Positions 50,391 through 62,469 are shown, counted from the first letter of the stretch. The stretch: 64,000 nt of DNA from Papaver somniferum (GCF_003573695.1 NC_039359.1:154372210-154436209); one strand, 5' to 3'. Notes: generated by a model from the sequence alone, not told the origin. Made by a program: numbers and translations.

Positions 50391-52300
50391 GTCAATTTTA
50401 GTGACAAAACTATCAATACATTTGGAATACAAAAATAGATAAATAAACTTTTGTAGCTCTTCTTCCGCATGTCTAATCTTCAACATTACTCGAAATCTTC
50501 TTCACTTCCAAGTACTCCAATGATTCCAATTGTATCACAACTTCGAAAACAATACTATGGTGATATGTATCACTCCCCCTTAGTCAATACTCCATCTCTC
50601 ATGGAAACCACTCCCCCTTACATAATGATCCGAAAACCATATGTATTTGTAGTGTGAACTACGCATTAATTCTCCCCCTTTTTGTCAATAAAATTAGCAA
50701 AGGTACGAAAACGGGATCCTAATGAAATTTCCAAAGAGACATTTCATGACCAAAAGTAAGCACATATCAACTTATTTAGATGCAATCATATAGCCGAAGC
50801 TAATTTCTTTCATCAAGGAGTTTATAAAGATACAAGTTAACTCTTATAATATTCCACAGCCGCACTCCCCACAAAGATTTGGCAATTAAGCAAAAATTCA
50901 ATTAAGAACTCTCCCCCGTAATATGCCATTCCCGAAAGAACAACAAGAGCGACCTTAATTTCATAAGAAAAAAAGGATTTATTTGGACATAACAAATCAC
51001 ATACGAATATGATTTTGAATCCAAATAATACTCAACTAAATTAACCACAAGAAACCCCATGATTAATCTAATCGGAAATGCTCAACATAAAAGAACTTAC
51101 GTAGCGTCACAGTATATACATAAAAATGGATCAGGGAAGATCAATCCTGCGGAATAGACAAGGATTCATTCTATTTTCCATCATTATTTGCACAATGACA
51201 TACAATAGACATAATCCTTGAAAACAAAATTTCATCCTATCTTCCATCAATATTTGCATAATGATATAATAGGCTTCAAAATTTTGTAATGTCAAAAGTT
51301 CATTCATTCTTTTATCAATACATGCATATCGACATACGAAAGACTTAACTTTTGACAAGGTATGGGACAATCATAGTTCACAGATGCAAACACACATATC
51401 CCATAACAAATCGCAATATATAAAACCATAAAGATTAATACTGCAAAAATCATCTTCCAAACAATTTTTAGAATTTAAACAAATAAACCTAAAAACATGA
51501 AGATGAAAACGTTGGACATAGCTATGTGTCATCACAATAATGGCTATTCCAAACTCTAGTTGTTCTTCTAAACAAGAGAATAAAATTCTCAATACAAGAT
51601 TTATTAGACAAAATAAAATCAAAGTTCATTGAGAACCTCATACCTTTCAATGAATCCATCAAAGAAGGTATCACTGATTTCCTTTGTTCTCTTGACCGTA
51701 GACACACCATGTTCGTGAATTAGAACACTAACTTTATGATCAACAACCCGAGCAAGCTGTCTAGCCTTGACGCAGTCCATGATGAGCTTCTTTTGATTCC
51801 GTATCAGAATATTCTGATTAGAAAGGATTCTGGCCTGACCATCTTAGATTTGGTTTATTTGCAGTTGAAGATTTGCAAACTCGACCTTTGAATCGTTCTG
51901 AAAACGCATTAAATCCTTGACAGAAGCATCAATCCAGGAATTGTGATCCTTTCTTTCAAGCATGTTTTTTAGAACCAGCTCTTGAATTGATTCACGTCCT
52001 TGAGTGTCATCCTCCATATCAAGGTGCACAATCTCTTGAGATTTTGCAGAGTTCTCCATATAAGTTTTTTTTTATGAATGGAAAAAACACAATATAGAGT
52101 AAATATATACGTGTTTGTAAACAGGAGAAAGGAACTCTTGTTATGGAAACCCTATGAACTCGTAAGAGGAGGACGCGAACGTTTGTGGACTGTCAGCACA
52201 AAAACCCTAACAAAAAAAATAATATACAACATACTTGAGCATTTCTCAATTATTGTCCTTGCACCTCTCAAGTTAGAAACAAGGAAAAGAATACCTGGAA
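50391..52300 (-). other. Internal region of the retroelement with an extra broken reading frame
   Basis: Of about 1.9 kb between the gag-like frame and the polypurine tract, only one stretch looks coding: minus 52059 (ATG) down to about 51643. It starts MENSAKSQEIVHLDMEDD, is rich in charged residues and hydrophobic heptads, and has an in-frame TAA at 51846-51844. The same frame then continues open for about 65 more residues (QARILSNQNILIRNQKK...) to a GTATGAG donor-like site. I do not recognise the product. No polymerase motifs were found. It could be an accessory gene of this element family, or a captured host exon pair. Confidence 0.5.
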
Positions 52301-53003
52301 TCAGGTGGTAGAGTGAGAAATAATCCCACTATGATCATTGAGAAAGGAGTTGTACATATCATCTGACAGTTTGATCTTTGTGTTCTTCTCCTTTCTTCGG
52401 TTGACTTTCATCCCAGAAGAGGAAGACACAACTTGTTTAACATATTCGTCAGAAGGTTTTCTCTGAGGACTAAATCTAGGACCTCTTGAGATTGGTTCAA
52501 GAGGATCAGGATAGAGAGGAATCTGTTTTCTAGACTTAGACTTACCAGATTCATTCTTATAAACACAGGGAATGTGTTCATTACTGGCACATGAATTTAT
52601 ATCATTGGGATGAACATGTACCATGTGATGATTTCTAGAAAAGAGATCATTTTCATAAGGTTTCTGATTTTCTATGGGCACGACATTCACTGCTGAAGTT
52701 GACAGACTATTTACTCCATTGATAGTAGAAGGAAGCAAATTATGAAGATTCGAGATTTGTTTCCTCCTGGCAAAACAATAAATAGCAAAGTGATTCTTTT
52801 TCCCACAAAATGTACAGGTTCGTGGAGGAGAAGCAATAAATGGCACATGTTTTAACTTCATAGCCATATGAGAAGATTGTAAGTCATGTAAACCTTTCTT
52901 GACACAACCTTTTTCTAGAGGACATCTCTTCATGTGATGTAATTCATGAGAATTAGATGGTACAGAAGAATTTCTCCTTAAGACAGAGTTTTCCTTTTCC
53001 AAG
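52301..53003 (-). pseudogene. gag-like frame of the retroelement, second half, with zinc knuckle
   Basis: An open frame runs down to a stop at 52303-52301. It contains a canonical CX2CX4HX4C zinc knuckle, CTFCGKKNHFAIYC (52816-52775), the RNA-binding motif of retroelement nucleocapsids, preceded by a basic/polar region and followed by a Ser/Lys-rich tail. It is separated from its first half by the solo LTR at 53004-55377; the two halves are in the same frame once the LTR and one copy of its 5-bp duplication are discounted. Confidence 0.7.
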
Positions 53004-55377
53004 CGAAAAAGCGGGGGTACAACAACCTCACCCAATATTTCGATTAGCAATCTATATGGACAAACTCCAAAATAATTTCAAGAGAATCAAATAGACTCAA
53101 TCTTAATAAAGTATATCAAAGAGTTAATATCTCTCTTTCTCGATTCAATCCTTACTCAAGCAAATAGTAATCTGCGAGTCTAATTGAATACAAGAGAAAT
53201 CACTTGAATGGTACCAAAGACCAATGTTCAAGTATCAATCAATTTCAATCAACAACCAAAGGTCGGATTTCCAATTTATTGATTCTAACGCACAACCTAT
53301 GATATTTCCATTATATAACAAAATATAATGCGGAATAGAAATAACACAGCCAGCAGCATTTTGTTAATGAGGAAACCGCAAATGTAGAAAAACCCCGGGA
53401 CCTAGTCCAGATTGAACACACACTGTATTAAGCCGCTACAGACACTATCCTACTACAAACTAACTTCGGTCTGGACTGTAGTTGAACCCCAATCAATCTC
53501 ACACTGATCCAAGGTACAGTTGCGCTCCTTACATCTCTGATCCCAGCAGGATACTACGCACTTGATTCCCTTAGCTGATCTCACCCACAACTAAAAGTTT
53601 CTACGACCCAAAGTCGAAGACTTTAATAAACAAATCTGTATCACACAGAAAAGTCTACAGGAATAGATAAATCTGTCTCCCACAGAAATACCTACAAGTT
53701 TTGTTCCGTCTTTTGATAAATCAAGGTGAACAGGAACCAATTGATAAACCAGACTTATATTTCCGAAGAACAACCTGGTATTATCAATCAACTCACAATA
53801 ATCTTAATCGACGCGACGAAAGAAGATATTGTGGAATCACAAACGATGAGACGAAGATGTTTGTGACTGCTTTTATATCTTGCCTATCGGAGATATTAAT
53901 CTCAAGCCAATCGTTACGATTGTACTCAAAACTATAGAATATGCAAGGTCAGATCACACAACTACGAGAAAGTAGTATCGATCTAGCTTCACAATACCAA
54001 TGAAGTCTTTAAGTCGTTAACCTGGTTTACAAGATGAAACCTAATGTTAAAGGAGAATCGACTCTAGCTAATACAACTAGTATCACACAGGAGGTGTGGG
54101 GATTAGGTTTCCCAGTTGCTAGAGTTTTCCCTTATATAGTCTTTCAAATCAGGGTTTGCAATCAATGTTAGCTTGGTAACAAAGCATTCAATATTCACCG
54201 TTAGATGAAAACCTGATTAGATTCAAGTTATTATCTTTCAACTATTGGATCGATAACTTAGCTTGTTACACACAAATGAAATGCACGATTTTAAGTTTGT
54301 GTAACCGTACCCAAACATGTACATTTGTTGGTTCAACAATAGTTAACCAAATGGTTAGCCATTTGAGCAATTTCATATCAACCATATTCTTCTTCACCAT
54401 AACTAGTTCAAATGACTCAAATGAACTAGTTAGAGAGTTGTTCAATTTCAAGGAAATCTTATGTAACTACACAAGACACAATCGAAGCAAAAACGATTTG
54501 ATTAACTCGAATCGGTTTATGAACTTTATAGCCATGGTTTGCATTTTGAATTCCTTAGTTAATATAAATATAAGTTCACAAACAATCGTCTTTAGATATA
54601 ACCAACTTAAGTTCGCAGACTTAGTTCGCGGACTTAAGTTCCCGAAAGGAGTTCTCAAACTCCAGCATATTTTCTCGGGTCGAGAACTTCCGCCAGTTCA
54701 CGGACTGGGTTCGTGGACTGAGTTCACACCTCTTGTTCTGGTTCTCTTGATCAACAAAGTTCCCAAACTTCGGTTCAATGAAAAAGGACTTATACATATA
54801 TGTGTTACCACACAATGCTTATATCCATCATTGGTTATATAATCTAAACTCTCATTTCAATCATTGAAACATTCTTAGAGGATGTTATTATATAGTTGTT
54901 ATTCACAAACTATTTTTCGTCAAAGTAAGCAATTTTCAAAGTGATTGAAACATAACATGACTTTCGTCACTAGGTAAAGATGAACTTGTCAATGCAAAAG
55001 CTTACCAACACATATTTCGAGAAATAGATAGGCTAGATAAACTCGGCTCGAAATAACAAATGCGTATAATCAAAGTCTATATAGCAAAACGACTTTTGTC
55101 TCAAAGATAGGAGATAGAGTAGATAGACTTTTGAGTGATAGATAAGTTCAAGTCTCCACATACCTTTTAGTCTATGAAGTTCCACCAGTTCCTTGAGTAT
55201 TTTTTCGTCTTGTATGATGATTTCCATGGAGTTCTTGAGCTCAACTACACTTTGTATCCTAGTCCGAGACTTATCTATAGTAGACTAGAAATCAAGACTT
55301 ATAGTTTTGATCACTAACATTGACAAACATGCTTTAGATAACAACGCATGCGAGTTCGACCGAGCAATGCTCTAACA
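53004..55377 (-). mobile_element. Nested solo LTR (2,374 bp)
   Basis: Full-length LTR of the same family, flanked by identical CCAAG at 52999-53003 and 55378-55382. Its end at 53004 reads CG on the minus strand instead of CA, a single transition. No internal region is attached, so the original insertion has recombined between its LTRs. It was inserted after the host element, into the middle of the gag-like frame. Confidence 0.85.
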
Positions 55378-55382
55378 CCAAG

Positions 55383-55867
55383 GATCTGCACTGTTCATGG
55401 GATAGAACAAGAGATGCACCTAGTTTCTCTTTTTCGACACGAAGTCTTTTTAGATCTGATGAATGCATCTCGATCAAACGTTTTTCTCTAATTGAGTCTT
55501 CCTTGACAATATCCTCAAGAACACTAATCTTTACATGTTGTAGAGTAGTTTCTTGGAGAAGTTTTTCAATGTTGTTAGAGAAGGACTCAATGATGTTATA
55601 CAGTTCACGATCTCGACCAAGATACTTTTCAAATTCATCAATAAGCTGAGCATGATCCTGAAAATCAATAGCCTCAGACGAATTTTTTGAGATTCTGGTG
55701 AGCTCCATTTCAGCTTTTGCCATAGTGTCAATTGCCTCATTGGAGGGAGAGATGTCAATATTTGATGGAACAACATTCCTACCTCGGGATTCAGAAGAAT
55801 CTGCTAAGGAGTAATCCTTTGAGGTATTCCCAAGACATTTGGCATAGTTAAAAGCTTTAGAAGACAT
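55383..55867 (-). pseudogene. gag-like frame of the retroelement, first half
   Basis: The first ATG after the primer site is at 55867 (MSSKAFNYAKCLGNTS...). The frame is open to the solo LTR and is also open upstream through the primer site into the LTR. Its second part (KRLIEMHSSDLKRLRVEKEK) is strongly charged with heptad spacing and probably forms a coiled coil. It is interrupted by the solo LTR; the zinc knuckle lies in the other half. Confidence 0.65.
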
Positions 55868-55959
55868 CTTGGTATGTGTATATGCCAGAGAAGAGATTCT
55901 GTCCTCAGATTCAGATTGCCACAAACACAGACTTGTAAGGTCTTTAAACGTGTTTTCCT

Positions 55960-55971
55960 GCTCTGATACCA
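55960..55971 (-). other. Primer binding site (tRNA-iMet)
   Basis: TGGTATCAGAGC on the minus strand, two bases inside the 5' LTR end. This is the usual primer site of plant Copia elements. Confidence 0.85.
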
Positions 55972-55973
55972 AT

Positions 55974-56689
55974 TGAAAAAGCGGGGGTGCAACAACCACA
56001 CCCAATATTTCGATTAGCAATCTGTATGGACTAACTCCAATATACTTTCAAGAGAATCAACTAGACTCAATCTTAATAAAGTATATCAAAGATTTATATC
56101 TCTCCTTCTCGATTCAATTCTTACTCAAGCAAATAGAAATCTGCGAGTCTAATTGAATACAAGAGAAATCACTTGAACGGTACCAAAGACCAATGTTCAA
56201 GGATCAATCAATTTCAATCAACAACCAAAGATCGGATTTCCCAATTGATTGATTCAAATGCAAAACCTGTGATATTTCAATTATACAGATAAACAACATA
56301 ATGCAGAAAATAAATAACATACACACCAGAAGTTTTGTTAACGAGGAAACCGAAAATGCAGAAAAACCCCGGGACCTAGTCCAGATTGAACACACACTGT
56401 ATTAAGACGCTACAGACACTATCCTAATACAAACTAACTTGGGTCTGGACTGTAGTTGAACCCCAATCAATCTCACACTGATCCAAGGTACATTTATGCT
56501 TCTACGTCTCTGATCCCAGCAGGTTACTACGCACTTGATTCCCTTAGCTGATCTCACCCACAACTAAGAGTTGCTACGTCCCAAAGTCGAAGACTTTAAT
56601 AAATCAATACTTATAGTTTTGATCACTAACATTGACAAACATGCTTTAGATAGTAGCGCATGCGAGTTCGACCAAGCAGTGCTCTAGCA
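55974..56689 (-). repeat. 5' LTR with large internal deletion (716 bp)
   Basis: Both LTR ends are kept, but about 1.65 kb is missing. The sequence passes at about 56600-56605 from the AGACTTTAATAAA segment to the ACTTATAGTTTTGATCAC segment, which lie far apart in the other LTRs. Confidence 0.82.
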
Positions 56690-56694
56690 ATAAT

Positions 56695-57524
56695 GCATAA
56701 CATGAAATTTACATGTTAGTAGAAGGTCGGGTTTTGGGGTTGTCCATGCCATGATAAGGCATCCAGTCCTCACTCTTCTGTCCTGCAACTCACATGTGTC
56801 TAAAAATGAATAAAAATATATTAGAGAACTTTGTGTGCATCAGTTTTGGAATGAGTTTCGAATAATCATCCACTAGAGGATCCACAAGGAAGAGCCTCCC
56901 CTCCTGTTAGGTACAACGAAGGTAACATGGAATTATTATAATCGGAACGTTATAACACAATTATATACGGTAGTAGCATTTTCATGAGAGACAATTGTAA
57001 CAACGACCTTCAGATTTCATACAAAACAATATCATTTTTGTTGATGTAAAACTTGATACTTGCGTATTGCAGCACTGCTTGAAAGTGATAACTACAAACA
57101 AAAATGTAAAAAAAAATAGATTGAAAGACATGGGAAATTATCAGAAGGCAAGCACATCGTGCGATTTCACTAGTATGGTTAAAAAATACTTACTTGAAGC
57201 TAGGCGTAGGGTTTACACTTCAATATGTATCAGTGTCAAATCTCTGATGCAGAGCAACATAAACATTAATACCATTCATCTTGACCAAATCGAATGCAGA
57301 TCACCTGATATAATCTCATTCCTACGGAACACGCGCATTTTTCTTTGTAACCAAAAATGGTGAAATCAAATCCCCCACACACTTGATAACATCAAATTTT
57401 TAATCTTCAGAAATTGATAACATCATGTCCTCACATACTTGATGAAGCCAAATCAACTACGTCTTCATAAGGCCAACCAGGAAAAATCAAAACTTTCTCT
57501 TCAAATCTACTATTCAACCAAATA
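56695..57524. other. Unassigned stretch
   Basis: No gene is recognised. It may be the internal region of the next LTR fragment. Confidence 0.3.
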
Positions 57525-58450
57525 TCTGATACCAATTGTTGGGACAATTGTCCTTGATACCAACTATTTTACCATACCAATTGTCGGGGTTCAGAGCCAT
57601 TTACATGCTAAATAATGTTGGAAAACAAACTCGCCAACAAGAAATCCTAGATTTCTCGGATTGCTCCATGAACCTCGCTACGATCTTGGATGATAAAAGG
57701 AGAAAGAGAACACGCTAATGCAAGTCATAGATAAAAGCAACAAATAGAGTACTTACGGATTCAACGTGGTTCAACAATATACACAATGTGTGTGTATTGT
57801 CTACATCCATTAAAACGACAACAACCTCTTTCTTTAATATAGAATCACCGACTGAGTATTACAATGTGATTGACTAATCAATCCATCGACTCACCACAAT
57901 GTGACTGAACACAAGATATTCTCACAAATGCTCTATAACTCTAAAGTAGTGTCTTCACCCAAACGAGATAATGTTTACCGCATTATCCACCACAACGAGA
58001 TGATCATCTCTACATACCCTGACATAAATTATCATGGTTGCTTTCTGCTCAACACCAATTATTTACTCCAACACCACCAAGATGATATTCTCTTCAAACA
58101 CGATGTCTTACTGACATCTCCATATGAAAACTCCTTAAAGACGTATCTCTCAACATCGATAAGTATTACATAAGCGTCACAATGATGTACTCCTTCCATC
58201 ATTAATTGTCTCTCACATCCACCCCATGAGGTGGGATGAATTGCTCAAGTATCCATTGAGAATTTCATGTCTAAACACATAGCCTAGACCTTCTTATATG
58301 AGTCACAAACTTGATTCCCTACTATTAACCTCCTTGGATTAGAAAAGCACCACAACTAGCAAAACCGTGGTCAATTGGGAAACCTATCTTAATATGGAAC
58401 GAAACTAAAACTTGTGTTTTCCCATCGTCTACTCACTATGTCACTCATGT
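57525..58450 (-). mobile_element. Probable LTR fragment of a second retrotransposon
   Basis: TGGTATCAGA (minus strand, 57534-57525) is a tRNA-Met primer site core. It is followed at lower distance by a CAATTGTCCCAACA-type LTR end (57550-57537). The adjoining sequence (GATTCAACGTGGTTCAACAA near 57768, repeated short CACCAC-type segments) has the look of plant LTRs. The far end and target duplication were not found. Confidence 0.4.
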
Positions 58451-58622
58451 ACTGTGAAAAACTCACTGAGTGCATTTTGAAGTCATATAATTTGGTCCCT
58501 TAAACAGAACACCATCGTGCATTTCTCTTTTTATTTTATTTTTCCTTTTTTTTTCTCATTGTTCTGATACACTTTTTCTAAAATAAAATAAAAAAACATT
58601 CTGATTGAAAATGTTTGTCACA

Positions 58623-58797
58623 CAGGGACGGAGCCAGAAATCTTTCACAAACGGATTACTGTACAAAACATATATTTTAGGTGGGACTTATTAAGGGATT
58701 TTTCTTCCAAATAACAAGAACATCAAGGGATGTTTAATGAATTAATAAAAAACAGGGGGCGGGGGCCACCCCTAGGATGCACTTAGCTCGGTTCCTG
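58623..58797. mobile_element. Small hAT-like MITE (175 bp)
   Basis: The ends CAGGGACGGAGCC (58623) and, reverse complemented, CAGGAACCGAGCT (58797) form an imperfect terminal inverted repeat of a type common in plant hAT MITEs. Flanks TTGTCA and TTGTCG are a partial match to a target duplication, shorter than the expected 8 bp. Confidence 0.42.
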
Positions 58798-59772
58798 TTG
58801 TCGTAGAAATGGGTAATGCCATAGTTTGATGTATTTTGTTTTAGAACAGTTAGCCTGGGCACATTACTACTTGGGAATGGAGCGTCAGATTTTTCCGTAC
58901 TAACCGTTTTATGTACATTAAGCACCCTTCATGGGCCGCACTATCAGATAGAGACAGAAATCCCATTTTTGAACCACTTTCTTCTGCAACGATAACTCCA
59001 ATTAAGACTCGAGCTTTTTGGTTGTTGTCTACGTCAATGCTACTGGCTAGCTTAAATGTTCATTGATGGTAAACATATGGGACCTAATTATGAAGAACTC
59101 GTTCCAATACCTTTAGCACAAATCATCATGTTTTTCTTTTGTTTCTTTCCGTCATTCATTCAATCACTCAATTCTTTGTTTTGCGATGCATATCAAAAAA
59201 TGCTAACTGTCTATACCTATCTATATTGTCGATGTTTTTAAGTACATCTCCACATTAAACAAAACTATATTGGTCGAAATTTGTCGAATAATATAAATGG
59301 CCAACTTGTCTACTGGATTACCTACACTGGAATTAAGTTACCAAGAATGATGCATTTTCATTGGTATATATATTTTGCTGCAACCTTCCTCGTCTGCTTT
59401 TCTTTTATTTTTATTTTCATTTTTTTTTGAAGCATGGAATTCAATAAACTAACAGGGATTAGTCCTCCAGTGAGTTGGGGGAGTTGAGTGTACTTTGAAT
59501 TTTGGGGATTTTGAGAGAGTTTGAGAGTGTGTAGGGAGTTTGAGAGATTTTGGTGTTTTTGAGTTCAGGGAGTTCGGGGGAGTGTAGAGAGTTTGAGAGA
59601 GTTTGTTAAAGGGAGTTTGGGGGAGTTTGAGAGAATTCATTCCTAATTAAGAAACAATGAATCCTCATTTGCAAGTAAAAATGATTTTTAATCAAAAGAA
59701 AAAAAATGATCCTATCTGTGTATCAATTTTATGTTATTGTTGTGCAACGAGATAGATTTTTTTTCTTTCATT

Positions 59773-59970
59773 TTAACGGTCTCCATACAATTCTAACTCT
59801 CTTTGCTCACGAACATTATTCCACATATCATCCGTTATATTCTTTCTCCATGCATTAGCTTCTTGACATTGTTGTTCTTGAGTTTGTGTCAAAATTTCAT
59901 GGTCATTTTCAAGTGTTAATGAGGATGGATGGCTATCTTCCTCTTCCTTGGATGGAACTGTCCATTCTAT
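59773..59970 (-). pseudogene. Harbinger transposase-like C-terminal fragment
   Basis: An open frame after a CCATAG acceptor reads WTVPSKEEED..., then QEANAWRKNITDDMWNNV and a stop at 59775-59773. Plant Harbinger/ALP1-type nucleases end in a similar EWRDxIAxxMWxxY pattern. The catalytic DDE residues would lie upstream and are absent here. It could also be the end of the accessory protein of the element. Confidence 0.42.
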
Positions 59971-60404
59971 GGTGTGCCAGAAAATATGGACCCAAAGTTA
60001 AACATAAGAAAATCTTTAGTATGTGACATGAACATACTTATACATAGTGACAGAATAAAGCAATCTATTTTGAAAGGACCATGTAGGTTGAGGTTATAAT
60101 CACAATTATATTACTACACTAGCATTTTAGAAGGTGAGATAACCTTAAAAAACAGCCAGGAAAGTTGGAAAAGTGAAGCGTACACTGTGCCATCTGTATG
60201 TATATCATCAACAGACCAAATTTTCACATGGGGTCTGTTTTATTTTTACAAAGAGTTTTGAATATCTGTACCAAGACAAAGTACAATTTTGTTTTCTCAA
60301 AGCCTGTAGTAGTTTTTCAAAGACTATAAATATTCATATTAATACAAGGAATGCTAAAATTCAAAATACAAGGAATGCTAAAAGTTAAAATTGAACCAGG
60401 CTGC

Positions 60405-60790
60405 GAAAACTGAGTTACAGGCAACTGCAGCTGCAAAAACTGAATTGCAGGTAAATTGAAAAGCATAGCAGCTGCAAAATCTGTGTTGCAGTTGACGGCA
60501 GCTGCAGAAACAGAATTGCAGGTAAACTGCAAATCACTGCAACTGCAAAAACGGAGTTACAGGCAACTGCAGCTGCAAAAACTGAATTGCAGGTAAACTG
60601 CAAAGCATAGCAGCTGCAAAATATGTGTTGCAGAAACAGAATTGCAGGTAAGTTGCAGATCACTGCAGCTGCAAAAACTAAGTTACAGGCAACTGCAGTT
60701 GCAAAAACTGAATTGCAGGTAAACTACAAAGCATAGCAGCTGCAAAATCTGTGTTGCAGTTGACTGCAGTTGCAGGAATAGAATGGCAGA
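60405..60790. repeat. GCAGCTGCAAAA minisatellite with higher-order repeats
   Basis: Short units of the type GCAGCTGCAAAAACTGAATT and GTTGCAGTTGACTGCAG alternate. The phrase GAGTTACAGGCAACTGCAG recurs at 60412, 60554 and 60680, giving higher-order periods of about 142 and 126 bp. GCAGCTGC is itself palindromic. It lies inside the TIR element. Confidence 0.75.
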
Positions 60791-60834
60791 AATAAGATAA
60801 GACAACATAATTTACAAAAACTTAGCAATATTTC

Positions 60835-60990
60835 ACATAAAGACATGTTTAAAGTTAATAGCATATGGTTTCCGCTTTGCATCGCTGACAACTTCTCATA
60901 CATGCCGTGTGCTTGATTGTGTTCAACATCACCACTAGTACTCCCTGCTAGTACTAGTAATGCACCTAATTTCATTATTCCTAATAGCAT
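60835..60990 (-). other. Open exon-like block inside the TIR element
   Basis: The minus frame MKLGALLVLAGSTSGDVEHN... continues to about 60835 with normal amino-acid composition, unlike the minisatellite beside it. It may be coding sequence of the transposon; the family was not recognised. Confidence 0.25.
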
Positions 60991-61705
60991 TAGTAATACT
61001 ACAATATCACCATCTTTGTCCCTATGTTGTATTAAAACCTTATGCTATAAATCATCTTTGTCCCTATGTTGTCTAACTTATGCATGAGCTTTTCATTGCA
61101 GCTTCAGCCTTATCCTAGTACTTCTCAAAGTTGAAGTTAGTTGGTTTCGTAAGCTTCTTAGTCAAAAGAGCACTACATAACCTCTAAAGTTCCTAACCAC
61201 AGCACATTGTTTATGGCAAAATCTCCGATGACTAGTGACAAAACAAACAAATGTATAATATATTGTTCTGCTTTCACAGTGTGTATCTTCCATCCACATG
61301 TTAACTCATAAACAAAAAATTCCTTATCACAGCACTTGAAGCGCTTCCTTCTTTCTCCTATGTTTTTCTCTGATTAAACTTCCTCCCAAATCTCTACTCT
61401 TTTGAGAGATTTGTAGTGAGGCAAAAATACAATACAAACTCCTCAGAACTCCCCAAAACAACTAACTCCCTAACATTCTAGGGTTTTACGACTAACAGGG
61501 AGTTCAAGAGTTTCTTTCAAACTCCCCAACGACTAACATGTGTTTTGTATGGAGTTTGGGAGACTCTTCTAAACTCTCCCACAACTAACGGAGATTTTGA
61601 GAGACTCCCTCAAACTCCCCCACGACTAACGGGTAAAACCCAACTACACCCAACTCCCCCAACTCCCTTGAGGATTAACACCCTGTAAGAGACTGTTACA
61701 CAAGG

Positions 61706-62038
61706 TTATATAGTACCCCAAGATTCATCAAATACAATTTGAATGGTAAGCCAAGAGTCTGTAGCAATATGATATTGGATAAGGATAGATGTCTTCGGAT
61801 CGTAGTTGCATCGATGGCCAATGTTGGAGTCGAAGGTCAAAAGACATTCGGTCAGTGCTTTCCACAAGAAAAGCTGTACGTTTGGTTGACACGTCAGTGT
61901 CCACAGAAACTTAGTTGGTGGTAGAGTTGTTCGATGCAATTGATTGAAGTTGCTAGCCAAGTCTTTGTATGTTGATGCTGCAGTGAACTGCCCGATTTTA
62001 ATCTGATTACTTCTTTGATATTCGGCTTGATCCATCAC
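61706..62038 (-). pseudogene. zf-RVT domain fragment of a LINE (non-LTR) element
   Basis: The frame includes KFLWTLTCQPNVQLFLWKAL followed by a short linker and a degenerate cysteine region. This is the pattern WxLxxPPKVxxFLWRAL at the start of the zf-RVT domain found at the C-terminus of plant LINE ORF2 proteins. The second half of the zinc finger is missing. The fragment ends close to the TIR element's right border (61685). Confidence 0.55.
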
Positions 62039-62469
62039 TTGAAATTGAGGCTCTAGCTTTGATTGAGTCTTGTAGTCTGGTCCAATCTCAGGTCTTGAAG
62101 GTTAAGAGCTAATATTTCTATTACAAATGTAACTAAAGAATGAAGCAAAGATACAATAGAAATTACAGACTCAACTATATTAAACTAAGGAAATGAAAGC
62201 CAGGAAAGGAATACAAGTTCACTTGTCAATCCTTGTCTGCTTTTTGTTAATTTTTAGTTAATTTTAGTATTGTAAAATGGGAAAATTATGCTAAAGCCCA
62301 ACCCATGGATAACCCATAATATGAGGCCCTTAATTAAAAGAAGTTTAAATCTAGACCCCGAGTTATTAAAAGACATGCATGCCCTTTTATATATTGTCAA
62401 GCCCCAAATTAAATAAAGTTTAAATTTAAGCCCAAAATTATTAAATCTAGGCCCAAAATTATTAAAGTA
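62039..62469. other. Unassigned stretch
   Basis: AT-rich; short repeats of AAATTAAATAAAGTTTAAAT type near 62330-62460. No gene seen. Confidence 0.35.

Larger units (their letters stand above)
48042..56694 (-). mobile_element. Copia-like LTR retroelement, non-autonomous, with a nested solo LTR
   Basis: Read on the minus strand, the element runs from a 5' LTR (56689-55974) to a 3' LTR (50378-48047) and is flanked by identical 5-bp ATAAT at 48042-48046 and 56690-56694. The primer binding site TGGTATCAGAGC (initiator tRNA-Met type, 55971-55960) sits 2 bp inside the 5' LTR. A polypurine tract AAAGGGGGAGAT (50390-50379) directly precedes the 3' LTR. The internal region holds a gag-like frame with one zinc knuckle and a second frame, but no recognisable protease, integrase, reverse transcriptase or RNase H. 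A solo LTR is inserted in the gag-like frame. Without polymerase the element must have moved with enzymes from a relative; the tRNA-Met primer type and family resemblance favour Copia over Gypsy, which is not proven. Confidence 0.85.
59450..61688. mobile_element. TIR transposon with TAA duplication (PIF/Harbinger-like)
   Basis: The body 59453-61685 (2,233 bp) starts CAGGGATTAGTCCTC and ends, on the reverse strand, CAGGGTGTTAATCCTC. The inverted similarity continues through GAGTTGGGGGAGTTG(A/G)GTGTA. It is flanked by TAA at 59450-59452 and 61686-61688, the target choice of PIF/Harbinger elements. Both ends are rich in GAGTTTGGGGGAGTTTGAG-type subterminal repeats. A transposase-like C-terminus (59773-59970) supports the class. 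The middle is a minisatellite, and no complete transposase is present. Confidence 0.62.

Noticed and set aside
54276..54842. 188-residue plus-strand open frame
   Set aside because: It lies entirely inside the solo LTR, is antisense to the element, and is not open in the other LTR copies.
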